Source of the DNA: Bactericera cockerelli
Taxonomy: Eukaryota; Arthropoda; Insecta; Hemiptera; Triozidae
Direction: 5' to 3'
Length of the DNA: 64,000 nucleotides
Assembly (NCBI GenBank): GCA_024516035.1
Contig: CM044955.1
Coordinates: 12,468,009-12,532,008, forward strand
Positions 10,577 through 20,556 of the stretch are shown here, piece after piece. The translations under genes and the position numbers were made by a program. The number at the start of each line of letters is the position of its first letter. Within the stretch, counting starts at the first letter, position 1. A model generated the notes under the pieces. The model ran no database searches. It was not told the DNA's origin and saw nothing but the letters and a program-made list of their open reading frames with translations.

Positions 10577-11051
10577 ATCCCACAAAAAACTACCGTTAAA
10601 AAAAGGGCCAAGTTCCAGAACTCCTATCCAAAAAGGTTTCGCCAATGAATGCAGTGATATCTTGTTTGCGGCCAAGTTATCTTGGTACTAAACTATTTCT
10701 TTTATTAACACCCGTTTTCTGAGTTCCTCATTTTGTATGTTTTTAACTGCAAACTATCCTCTAACTTGGCCAGTTTCGCTCCTTGTGATGGTTATATTAT
10801 TATTCTGTACCTATAAATATAGTGGTAATATTCCATACAACCGATGGCATAAAACTGGCCAAGTGAGAGGATAGTTTGCAGTTAAAAACATACAAAATGA
10901 GGAACTCAGAAAACGGGTGTTAATAAAAGAAATAGTTTAGTACCAAGATAACTTGGCCGCAAACAAGATATCACTGCATTCATTGGCGAAACCTTTTTGG
11001 ATAGGAGTTCTGGAACTTGGCCCTTTTTTTAACGGTAGTTTTTTGTGGGAT
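10577..11051. mobile_element. Hairpin (foldback) MITE with ~200-bp arms
   Basis: The left arm, 10577-10775 (ATCCCACAAAAAACTACCGT...), is repeated almost perfectly in reverse complement at 10852-11051, leaving a ~76-bp loop. The element has no coding capacity. An apparent open frame running rightward from 10953 is a by-product of the arm. Confidence 0.9.
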
Positions 11052-11059
11052 ATCATTAC

Positions 11060-12080
11060 TTTTTGTAAATGCTTCGTTTCACAGCACGTTTCATTATTTT
11101 TTATGCAAAATTTCAGGATTCTTCACTTTAATATGCTCCCTAAAACGACACCCTTAAACAGCAGAAATTGTGCGAAAGTGCCGGTTTTCAGATTTTTCCC
11201 TGTATTTTTACAGTAAGCACTAGCATCATGCAAAGCTTTGTAGGTAGTAGGGAAGTACCTCATAATTTATATACATAACCGAGTATATTTCCTCCCTAGA
11301 ATAACACCGTTTAACCGGTTTAACAGCATGATAAGTGCGAAAGTTCCGGTTTTGATTTTTCTCCGTACTTTTACAATGGACCCTACCAGTACCAGTATAC
11401 AAAATTTCAGCTTTGTAGGTAGTAGGGAAGTGCCTCATAATTTATATACATAATATAGTATAGTTCCTCCCTAAAACGACACCGTTTAACTGTTTTCAGA
11501 ACTTTTTCAGATTTTTCCCTGTACTTTTACAATAAACCCTACCATCATGCAAAATTTCAGCTTTCTAGGTAGTCGGGAAGTGCTTCATAATTTAGATCCA
11601 TAATCGATTATATATTTCCTCCCTAAAACGACACCGTTTTACTCCAGGATAAGTGAAAACGTTGCGGTTTTCAGATTTTTCCCAGTACTTTTACAATAAA
11701 CCCTACCAGTATACAAAATTTCAGCTTTGTAGGTAGTAGGGAAGTGCCTCATAATTTATATACATAATATAGTATAGTTCCTCCCTAAAACGACACCGTT
11801 TAACTGTTTTCAGAACTTTTTCAGATTTTTCCCTGTACTTTTACAATAAACCCTACCATCATGCAAAATTTCAGCTTTCTAGGTAGTCGGGAAGTGCTTC
11901 ATAATTTAGATTCATAATCGATTATATATTTCCTCCCTAAAACGACACCGTTTAACAGCATGATAAGTGAAAAAGTTCCGGTTTTCAGATTTTTCCCTGT
12001 ACTTTTACAATAAACCCTACCATCATGCAAAATTTCAGCCTTCTAGGTAGTCGGGAAGTGCCTCATAATTTTGATGATCT
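11060..12080 (+). repeat. Satellite-like array, ~157-bp monomer, ~6 units
   Basis: Six successive units contain AAAACGACACCGTTTAAC, AGATTTTTCCCTGTACTTTT and CAAAATTTCAGCTTTCTAGG at intervals of ~150-170 bp (unit starts near 11142, 11300, 11474, 11627, 11788, 11939). Two-unit blocks at 11385-11640 and 11700-11952 are nearly identical, so the array also has a ~313-bp higher-order period. Confidence 0.9.
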
Positions 12081-12690
12081 GTCAGTCAGTCAGTCAGTAT
12101 CAAAATTGCAAATTTCAAAATTACATTCCTCTGAAAGTTTTTTGCATAGAGTCTTGAAATTTTCAATGTCTTTTTAATGATATTAGGACAATCTCTGTTC
12201 CAAATTTCATATCTCTATAATCAATTGAACCGAAGATATGAGTGTGTGAAAAACCGGGTGAATCGGTTCGTGTAAAGATACACTGCCGTGCTTGCTGGAA
12301 CTTGGCCTGGCGCACTGCCGTGCGCTCAGATAGTAGACATTGAATAAGAAGAATACCGTGTCTCATATTATACCATGTATAATGATGGGCTTTGCTCGTA
12401 AGTAAATGAACTGGTGCACCCGGTATTATTATTATAAATTGAAGCAACATAAGTATCTTACGTTAATGCAGTTTTGTACTGAACGGGAACGGTAAGGTTT
12501 CGGATTATTAAAGTTGGGGAAAGGGGCACACCGCGAAGTTCTCTTCACACCTGATCTTAACCTGCAACCAATGAGACATGTTAGATTCAATTCAAAGGGA
12601 GGTCATGGGTGGGGAACATCCTCTGGGTATTGCAAAAAGTAAAATAGCTAAACATGTAAAGTTTCACTGACTTTTAATACATAATTATGC
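12081..12690. other. Non-coding; (GTCA)n start and possible repeat remnant
   Basis: Starts with a CAGTCAGTCAGTCAGT tract right after the satellite. I find no exon. The combination resembles the unrelated-looking stretch at 27945-28130, which also has a TGAC microsatellite. Confidence 0.4.
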
Positions 12691-12900
12691 TGTCCCGGTA
12701 GCTCAGTGGTAAAGGCGACACTCTGTGAATCCAGAAGTTCCAGAGGTCGTGGGTTCTAAACCCAGCCGGGACATGACAAGTTATCCTCCCATTTGGGATT
12801 TTTACCACATAATAATATGTCTTGGGTTTACTGCTGGAATAATGGGACTTTGATAGTCCTCATCGGGCAGTATAAAAAAGGCGATATTATTATTATTATT
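12691..12900 (+). mobile_element. tRNA-derived SINE (family S2)
   Basis: The head TGTCCCGGTAGCTCAGTGGT opens the element. The B-box region (GGGTTCTAAACCC) carries one substitution. The body GGGATTTTTACCACATAATA is followed by the tail GCGATATTATTATTATTATT. Confidence 0.9.
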
Positions 12901-13114
12901 AATGTTAAATATCATCAGATTAATCAGTGTGTACATGGACTGATAGCAAAACAAGCTCAAAATAATATTGAACCTATGTAGTTATGTAGTAGGCCTTTAT
13001 ACACAAATTAATGTGATTAGAGAAGAAATAAAACAGAATATCAGATACCAGCGTGCAGATATTATCCGAAGTGCTTACAACCAAAAGATGTGCCAGTATC
13101 GTCAACATACCACG

Positions 13115-13372
13115 TTGTTGTTTTAGCCAGCTTGGCTACAGCTGGGTCAGTGATGGTCTCTATCCAACTTTGGTTGAAAAGTTGGCTGTTCAGAAGCACA
13201 TATTTCTATGTGTGATCAACCATCGCGAGGACATGGGCTCTTTTTATAAGGCATTGAATCCTTGGGAAACTGCAAGCGAGCTTCGCTAATTGGCTAGTCT
13301 GTACTCTGTTTATAGTCCTTTAGCGAGACACTGGTCTTCTCCCTTTTAAACGTACCTCAACCAGATAATTCC
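13115..13372 (+). repeat. Repeat family S7 (GTAGCCAGCTTGGCTACA)
   Basis: Shares TTAGCCAGCTTGGCTACAGC, TGTGATCAACCATC and CTCTGTTTATAGTCCTTTAG with copies at 25446-25682 and 30520-30800. No tRNA-like head or coding capacity is evident. The palindrome at its start may be a terminal signature. Confidence 0.75.
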
Positions 13373-13401
13373 CTAAATACAATGGTCTTAAAAAAGGGCA
13401 A

Positions 13402-13650
13402 AGCCAGCGTCGATGGCATGTTGAATACACCGGTTCCCTTCAGAACACCGAAGTTAAGCGACATCCAGCGAGGTTAAGACTTGGATGGGTGACCATTCAA
13501 ATTCTAATTCTCGTGACGCTGGCTTTTCCCGGCCCCACTCAGGCTGGGTGAGGTCAATGTGAGTAGCAGGTTTGTGAGTTTCCTGCGAATGGAGGGTAAA
13601 ACCCCCGTCGTGATATGACCATGGCAGTTGAAAGCGACGTTAAAACCCCA

Positions 13651-13699
<49 letters not shown>
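13402..13699 (+). mobile_element. 5S rRNA-derived SINE with poly(A) tail
   Basis: The first ~120 bp align by eye with 5S rRNA: GCCAGCGTCGATGGCATGTT, CACCGAAGTTAAGCGACATC (box A region) and GGTTAAGACTTGGATGGGTG (box C region), closing with CGTGACGCTGGC. The body 13541-13648 contains AGGCTGGGTGAGGTCAATGT and GCGAATGGAGGGTAAAACCC, as in tRNA-headed S1. A run of ~43 A ends the element. Short direct repeats of AAAAAGGGCA flank it. It is a SINE3-type element rather than a working 5S gene, because the head is diverged and continuous with the body. Confidence 0.85.
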
Positions 13700-13704
<5 letters not shown>

Positions 13705-13784
13705 CTGTTAAAATAATTTTCAAATATTCTTCGTAGGTACCTTTTCAATTTCATAACTCCACCTTGACGTCAACTTGAACAATA

Positions 13785-14754
13785 CTAGGAGCCGGTTGAA
13801 AGTTTTTCCATTGCATTTTTTTCTTCAAAAATATTTTCCTTATTTTCTCTCTTTTGATTTGCAGTAACTCTTTCATTTGAACGAAAATCTCCTTGTAACA
13901 GCTGTTTTTTCACGATGGAATTTGCCCTTTTCCATGTACTTCTTTGCCAGTAAATCGTCACAAAACTTATAGAAATGATCAAGGAGTCTGTTGTACAGCT
14001 CATTTGAGCTAACTTGCAAGTTGTGGTTATTGTGTTCTATACTTTTCATAGTGCGATTATTGTCTTTTTGGACAGTAATGGCTGAGTTTGAGTTTACATG
14101 AGGAACATTTCCTTTGGAGAGAGATACATTTTCCATGGTCGCGAAGACTTGTTGTTTGTCATTTTGATAATCAGGGACATTTTCTTTGGTAACAATTCGG
14201 TTGTGGTCATTAGCATTTAATGATATTCTATTATGATCATTGCGTGGTTTATTCTGTAGGGTTATTTTCCTAGCTTCAAAGGTTTTCACCAACTCAGTTA
14301 CCTTGCCACGGGGCATTTCAGTTTGGTTGACAATTTGTTTCTTTTGAACAGCGACAGGTGTTTGACTATTTTTGGTCTGATGGCAACGACCTACAATACG
14401 AATATTTTTTTCCCGGTAGTTAAAAAATTTCCTTTCCTGATTTGCAAGCGGTCTCTTGGTATGACTACTATCAAATATCTTGGTAATGGATGCACAATCT
14501 TTTGTATTCTTGTCTTCCATTAAATGAAGAAAGTATTTGTTCATTTTATCAATCCGTACTGGAAGTATAGGAATAGTTCCAAGTTGCCCAGTTTCTTTAT
14601 TTTCTAAGAGGTTAACTCCCAAATTAATTTTTGTGTCTTCAGGTTTTGAGCTGGCTACAAGCGGCCCCACTATGTTATCAAACATTTGTTTCGATTTTAA
14701 TCTAAGAAAAGGCATGTACTTTACATAGGAACATCCATCAATATTACATTTCAT
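13785..14754 (-). CDS. Orphan single-exon gene, Asn/Lys-rich protein
   Basis: The ATG at 14754 is the first after an in-frame TAA 21 bases upstream, and the frame runs 293 codons to a stop at 13873. The protein starts MKCNIDGCSYVKYMPF and is rich in Asn, Lys and Gln. It has duplicated NDHNRI motifs and ends in an amphipathic stretch (LYNRLLDHFYKFCDDLLAKKY). I do not recognise it and see no signal peptide or membrane segment. Near 13905-13912 an A6 run (GAAAAAACAG) could hide a one-base indel: the alternative frame stays protein-like to 13785 (KENIFEEKNAMEK near the end). The annotated span therefore reaches 13785. Composition resembles the repeat gene next door on the same strand. Confidence 0.6.
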
Positions 14755-15600
14755 CTTTCCGCTCTTTTTGAGTTAAAGAATCTCTCCATATTGGTTCAAA
14801 GACTTACTTGTGTTTACAAAATTATCTAAGTTAATAAGTGGGCACAGAAAATTTTTCAACCACTCTTTCCTGAAAATCCGATTACCAGACTGATTTACAG
14901 AGTCTGGTAATCAGTGGCTTTCAAATATATTTACCAAGTTTACTGATGGTGGAAACATCTAAATACTCAACTCCCAAATTTTATAGAATAAATTTAAACT
15001 AGCTACGTTTTTACTTTCCTAGATGTATTTAAGCTTCATTATTCGACTCAATTATCACATTAGTTTAAAATAAATCAATCAAAAGTTCATCTGCTTCAAG
15101 GAAAGTGACAAAGCACTAGCCTCTGCACATCAATAATAATAATACGCAGAACGGACGTATAATTACGGGTTAAGGCTCTTTATACATGGTAACCACAATA
15201 CCAACCATCTCATCTGCCTCAGATACACTGCCGCTCTCCCATTGCCAGTCATCTCCACCATCATTTTCCCAAAATTTTCATCAATCCTATTCCTTCTTGA
15301 AAAATCACACCAAACGTTTTAATTTTCCAACATCTGATACTTCTCTTATTTTCTCCTATGTGGCTTTTTGGCAGCCGCACGCATATCACAGCTCTAAGCC
15401 TCCAACCCTACGTAGAAACCATGGCTCAATCATTTGAGTACTTAACAGTTGTTTCTTGAGGGTTTACATGAAACTTTCACAAAAATACGTAGAATCTTAA
15501 TAGGAAACGATTTCACTAATCACAAATTTACACCTTAAATTACTTAAAACACGATTTTATTAAAATCACTTATTTGGATGATCAAAAGTCACTGACGCGA
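14755..15600. other. Non-coding, no features seen
   Basis: Separates the orphan ORF from a decayed retroelement. A short palindrome (CCAGACTGATTTACAGAGTCTGG) near 14884 is the only structure noted. Confidence 0.45.
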
Positions 15601-15608
15601 AATTACTT

Positions 15609-15990
15609 ATGAAGTTACTTTATCTTAGGAATGAGAATACACATAATATTGACGGTAGTTTCTCAAATAAGAGGTTACCTCACAAAGATCTTGAAGTTGT
15701 TCCGAGAACTAGATTGAAATCTCCCAATGCTCCACTGATCCTTAGCAAACGCTTACAATGCTTACATCAACATTACTTCAACGAAGAAAACATCTGGCAA
15801 GAGAATTGGTCAGAATATCAACGGCAATCGCCCCTATTTGAATTCTCAACCACTGATTCCTCAAAAGATGAGTTTTACCTTCCAAGGAAAGTCCTGTGCA
15901 ACCTTAAAATCGGGAGATCGTATCTTATTCAAAGATTTCTCTGACAATACAACGTGGTCAGCTGGTAGTGTATTATTATCTCTCTAAAAA
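15609..15990 (+). pseudogene. Decayed Gypsy integrase C-terminal fragment
   Basis: A 111-codon frame from 15609 contains LKSPNAPLILSKRLQ, resembling the KSPAELL..RRLRT segment that follows Gypsy integrase cores. After a frame change it reads GDRILFKDFSDNTTWSAG (to about 15988), resembling the GPY/F-type GD.V..RDF....W.PG segment. The two pieces in different frames point to a degraded pol 3' end. The assignment is by eye only; an unrelated small gene is possible. Confidence 0.4.
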
Positions 15991-16239
15991 ATCTCTGAAC
16001 TATTTTATTTATATATATATAATCCGCCCCCTCCCACTTTTACGATGAAAATTTTAAGTACATACAGTTATGTATATCTGTTTAGCAAGGTTAATTAAAT
16101 AAAATCAAGTTGACTTGGAGTGGTAAAGTACTAATTAAAAGTCGTTATTTTCTACTCAATAACTATATTTGAAAATAGTTGTTTCCTATAAAAGAACTAT
16201 TTAAAGATGACAACAACATTATTTGGCATTACACACACT

Positions 16240-17425
16240 TTATTTTCTCACTTTCGCTAACTTTCGAAGGATTTCATTCCTTCTTTTTTCTACGCCCTGT
16301 AATTCACCAGCTTGTTTTGTTTTCTCAATAATGTTCATTTTTTTGAGCCTATTGCTTGGTATTTTCTTCGTAATGTCTGAATTGTTCTTGGTAATATCTG
16401 GATTTTTATTTATGTCTCGATTTTTGTTCGTAATGTCTGCATTCTTTCTGGTTTCTAATTCAGAAACCATATCTGGATTTTCATTTATAATGTCTCGATT
16501 TTTGTTCATAATGTCTGCATTCTTTCTGGTTTCTAATTCAGAAATTATATCTGGATTTTCATTTATAATGTCTCGATTTTTGTTCATAATGTCTGCATTC
16601 TTTCTGGTTTCTAATTCACCTGTTTGTTCTGTTTTCTCAATAATATTAATTTTGTTGGACCCATTGCTTGGTTTTTTCTTCGTAATGTCTACATTTTTCT
16701 TCACAATATCTGCATTGTTCTTTGAAATATCTGGATTTTTCTTCACAATATCTGGATTTTTCTTCATGATGTCTGCATTGTTCTTCATAATATCTGGATT
16801 GTTATTTAACATGCATGATTTTTTCTTCACAATATCCGCAGTTTTCTTCATAGTGTCTCCATTGTTCTTCGTATTATCTGGATTTTTATTCAGTATGTCT
16901 GGATTTTTCTTGACATTATCTAGATTTTTCTTGACACTATCTAGATTTTTCTTCACATTACCTGGATTTTTCTTCAAAATATCTGCACTTTTCTTCACAA
17001 TATCTGGATTTTTATTAATCACGTTAGGTTTTTTCTTCATTGTGTCTAGAATTGTTTTCTTAATATCTGGTTTTTTCGTAGTGTTGTCTACCTTTTTCTT
17101 CGTAATGTCTTGTTTTTTCGCTATTAGTACTTTGTCTGAATTAACAGCACATGGTACAATGGCGGCATCTTTAGTGATGCTAATCATAGCACTGACGTCT
17201 TTAGTACTAAGAATTATCGGAGTCTTTTTTACATTATCGCCGGCACCTTTTGACATTTGTAAAGACTCTGGCTTCTTGCAGTCCCACTTAGACAGAACTT
17301 TGTCTTTTAATCTTAGTAAATCTAGCGGATGAGCATGAACAGTGTAAGTATTGGTCATTGGTCTCTGCTGTTTTATCATACTTTTTCTGATTTTCGGAAT
17401 CCGTGTTGTTTTGAGTTTATTATTG
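16240..17425 (-). CDS. Heptapeptide-repeat gene, 3' exon
   Basis: The exon begins after TTTGTTTTCAG (acceptor ending at 17426) with NNKLKTTRIPKIRKSM and runs open to TAA at 16240. After ~110 residues of basic sequence comes a long tract of 7-residue repeats of the form N-P/A-D-I-V/M-K-K/N (for example KKNPDIVKKNPDISKNNADI). The tract covers about 16330-17110. Inside it, a 26-residue unit beginning ELETRKNADIMNKNRDIINE is repeated three times in tandem. A KINIIEKTEQTGEL module at ~16620-16670 recurs as KMNIIEKTKQAGEL near the C-terminus. The tail is EKRRNEILRKLAKVRK. AATAAA overlaps the stop codon (16239-16244). I do not recognise the protein; it is highly charged, without membrane segments, and could be filamentous or disordered. 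The opposite-strand open frame here is only the complement of the repeat. Confidence 0.7.
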
Positions 17426-17663
17426 CTGAAAACAAATGGCATAAAATATTATCCAGTTCCGTCGCTCAACGCACGATAAGTAATGACCCATGAGTAATAT
17501 GGTTTGATTTTATGCAAGATCATTTTAACCCATCACATGTGTTATGATCATCATCGGGTATGTCACTACGGGAATCATTAATCGAAAAAAGGCCTTTTGA
17601 TTTCAGTAGTTTATCTTCATATTTAAGAATATCTACTTTCAATTACTAAAGAGATTTTTTTTT

Positions 17664-17957
17664 AAAGATGAGTGTTTCACAGCCGTTTTTATTTCGTAGC
17701 TATAAAACAGGAGCTACTGTAGACGCTTGTGGTCTGTTTTGTAGCCTGCCCATCCCGTAGTATGCCTCCCCTCTGATGGGCAAGAAGTGACACAATACTT
17801 CCCAATTAGGTGCTGGGTCAACACAAGCGCACCGGAAGGTATCCCTTACAAACAATTGTAACCAAACTAAGAATACAAATTTTTGTCGGCACGGGGGATC
17901 GAACCCGGGACCTTCCGCATGGCAAACGAGTGCTTAACCACTGAACTAATCGCGTGC
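17664..17957 (-). repeat. tRNA-derived SINE (family S5)
   Basis: The minus-strand head ends GGTTCGATCCCCCGTGCCGA. The body TTGTATTCTTAGTTTGGTTA and tail GTGAAACACTCATCTTT match 4337-4632 and 40779-41055. Confidence 0.8.
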
Positions 17958-18120
17958 TCAGCATTTAACTCACATCTTAGTGAAAGACTGTGTAAATGAT
18001 CTATCGACAAATTACATTTCTCATACTCACCATGAACAACTACTTGTGACGATGACGAGAATAAATTCTGATTTGTTTTAATGTAGTAATACGAGTATTT
18101 ATAGATATAAATAAATGTGT

Positions 18121-18343
18121 TTCTTTGAGGACTTTTCCATATCTTTTAATATCTTATTTTTGCCTATAATTCCGTCACTAGTCGCTGCTCATATTAAAGC
18201 AGCTACTCGTTTTTCCTCACGAGGTATGAGTGGACCCCGAACACCCAAGAACTGAGCAGAAAAAATCCTACCCCGCTGGGGATCGAACCCAGGTCACAGT
18301 GCGTGCAATGCCTAGCGCGCAAACTCACTCGGCCTCCGCGACT
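18121..18343 (-). repeat. tRNA-derived SINE (family S4)
   Basis: The minus-strand head contains GTTTGCGCGCTAGGCATTGC and GGGTTCGATCCCCAGC. The body CATACCTCGTGAGGAAAAAC follows, with a diverged 3' end to 18121. Confidence 0.8.
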
Positions 18344-18568
18344 TCTCTTAGAGATATACATAGGTATTATTTATTACAACGCACATGTGGTGATACCAGG
18401 CCGGGGCATTCTTACGCCAACGACTGTCATTGGCAGTCCAGCGTGGAAATGCTCGAGCCTGGTAGGCACCATGTGTCGGGAGAAGAACGATGACATGTTT
18501 GTTGTATGAAGATACAGTTAATAATATAAAGCAAAGATCTTCACAGTGAAAGACCAAGTAAAACTTAC

Positions 18569-20556
18569 CAAAAGACCATGGACTTCAAATTTCTACTAGG
18601 CAGAGGACATCCGTCTTGATCACGTACTCCGGCTATGTACAGATCTTCAACATGAACTGAGATACTCACAGAGGAGACGCAGCCAAGATTCACGCAGATT
18701 TTCTCAAAACAAAAAATATTCTTTCTACGACAGGAATATCTACCATAAGTTGATACCTTGACAGTAAATTCATCCTTCTTAGTAGAGTAATTTGCAATGT
18801 TCTTGTAGTTTTCTACGACGTACGAGTCCAGTTTGTAGGGGTCAATGAACTTTATGTTTTTCGTCTCAAATGCTTTCTTGAAGCTGGATTGTAATGCAGC
18901 TTCAAAAAAGATTTTGAATGAAGACCTCAAATCTTGCAATGTGACATTTTTTGTCTCTTTGCGAGGATTGGATTGCGCTTTAGTTATTTTCTTGTGCATT
19001 AGATATTTAACTGGAGTATCAACTATGTCTTCGCGAACATTTTCAAATGGACCTGAATAGTCTTTTTGATGACTTTGATAAACTTTTTAGCGATATTTGA
19101 ATAAATATCAGAACCAACAATGGTTGAAAGTGCTTTGACTAGAGGTCTACAATGGTTACTACACGTTGAATGACTATCTTCACTATGGACGTATGACTGA
19201 CATGAAAGAGGTAAAGAGAAACAGTGTTCTGGTCTTTTTCTAGGAAGTCTGATTCTTCTTTCTCGTCTCAATTTTCTTTCACATGTGTTAGAACCATCAC
19301 TCACAAAACTAACATCACTCATTTGCGCCCTCACAGGATTCTGTCTCGAACCGGAGTGAACACTACGTGACTTGCGAGGCATCCTTTTCTTCTTTTTATG
19401 AGTTTTGAAGGCTGAAAGTGGACCACAGTCAAGCACCTTCACATGACAACACTGTGGATTAAAACGAAATCTTTCCAAGAAAGGAATATTCAGCCAATTA
19501 AGAGCATCGTTGACTTTTGATGTTAAGGTCTGTTGTGGCTCGAGAATGCCTCGCCGATTCTGCATCTTGTCTTTTGGAAAAAAACATTTTTTGGTGTTCG
19601 AATTTCTTGAAGGAGACAACCGACTCTGGTCTAGCAGTGAAACAAAACAGAGGACAAAATATGGAACGGGTTTTAGGTTTTGTGCGAACCGAGATTTCTT
19701 CCAAAGATATCTTTTGGATAGACACATCAAACTCAATACTAGAGTCCATGGTTTCATTTTGCTTACATAGTTTCAGTCTACGTTGGAACACACCATCACC
19801 AGTCTCACGAGCCAGTTGCTCAACACGGGCTGTGAGATCATTTATGCCTTCTGCTCGAATTGGAATCGGTCCAATGAGATTATCTCTTTTCTTTGGATCG
19901 TTGACTAATGTCAAATACCCGTTGAATCAAGGTCTTCCTATTATTTCTGTCAAATCTATTTTTTTGTTTGATTTGAAAGTTGCATTGATGTTGCTGCCTC
20001 ACTGCTTTAAAATTCTCGTACTTTTCATGAATTGATTCTGATTCCTCTCTTTTCCTTCGATGGGCTTTTCGAAATTCTTCTATTTCAAGTGGAACGGACT
20101 TTCTCTCACATTTTCTTATTTTCTTTCTTTGTGTTTTCTCAATTTTAAAAGCTACTTCGCTACTTCCGATGCAAGAATGACAGGATACTTTTTTCGGCTG
20201 TGATTCCAAGGTTTTTTCACTTCCAATGTGGTAACATAAGAAGAAAAAGAAGAACTTTTTGATACATCCGTAAATTTGTTTTCAAGACATTGGATCTCTT
20301 AAATTTTACGAAGTTTCATTTGTTTCTTTGTGGTTCCTAGATCATTGTTTTTTCCGCTTTTATCTACAAGCGTTTTTACATCTTGATCTTCTGATATATC
20401 ATTATTTTTTGATAAGACTCTTTTTTTATTTCTTAAATGCAGATTGACATTTTGAATAGGATCATGATCATAAATGAATTTGATTCTCAATCCCTTGACA
20501 AGTTCACTGTTGAGATATTCCCTTAAAAAATCTTTATTCTTGAACGACTGCATCAT
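18569..20556 (-). CDS. Heptapeptide-repeat gene, 5' exon (frame-broken)
   Basis: The start ATG at 20556 (MMQSFKNKDFLREYLNSEL) directly follows an in-frame TGA. Protein-like sequence continues to the donor at 18569, but the frame must change several times: TAA at 20299-20301, an A6 run near 20214, near 19885, the T7/A6 runs near 19575, and an A5 run near 19066. Nearly every break is in or beside a homopolymer, which suggests sequencing indels, though a pseudogene is possible. Segments seen include a Lys/Arg-rich coiled-coil-like stretch (REESESIHEKYENFKAVRQQ), NDLTARVEQLARETGDGVFQ, NALNWL-like helices (VNDALNWLNIPFLERFRFN) and a basic Ser/Arg-rich region. The last segment (FVSLRG strand excluded) reads KAFETKNIKFIDPYKLDSYV. 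No family is recognised. Confidence 0.55.

Larger units (their letters stand above)
17426..18568 (-). other. Intron of the heptapeptide-repeat gene
   Basis: Donor TTTTG|GTAAGT at 18569/18568 and acceptor TTTGTTTTCAG at 17426 are both consensus. The upstream exon ends with TG and the downstream exon begins with C, giving a TGC codon and the correct frame for the repeat exon. The intron holds SINEs at 17664-17957 and 18121-18343. Confidence 0.75.

Noticed and set aside
10953..11216. 87-codon plus-strand frame
   Set aside because: Lies across the arm of the hairpin element and the first satellite unit; no coding features.
13402..13530. A functional 5S rRNA gene
   Set aside because: Diverged from 5S in several stems and continuous with a SINE body and poly(A) tail flanked by short duplications.
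16223..17332. A 369-codon hydrophobic frame on the plus strand, antisense to the repeat exon
   Set aside because: It is the complement of the in-frame 21-bp repeat (Asp/Asn/Lys codons read backwards as Phe/Ile/Ser). Splice sites and phase support the minus strand.
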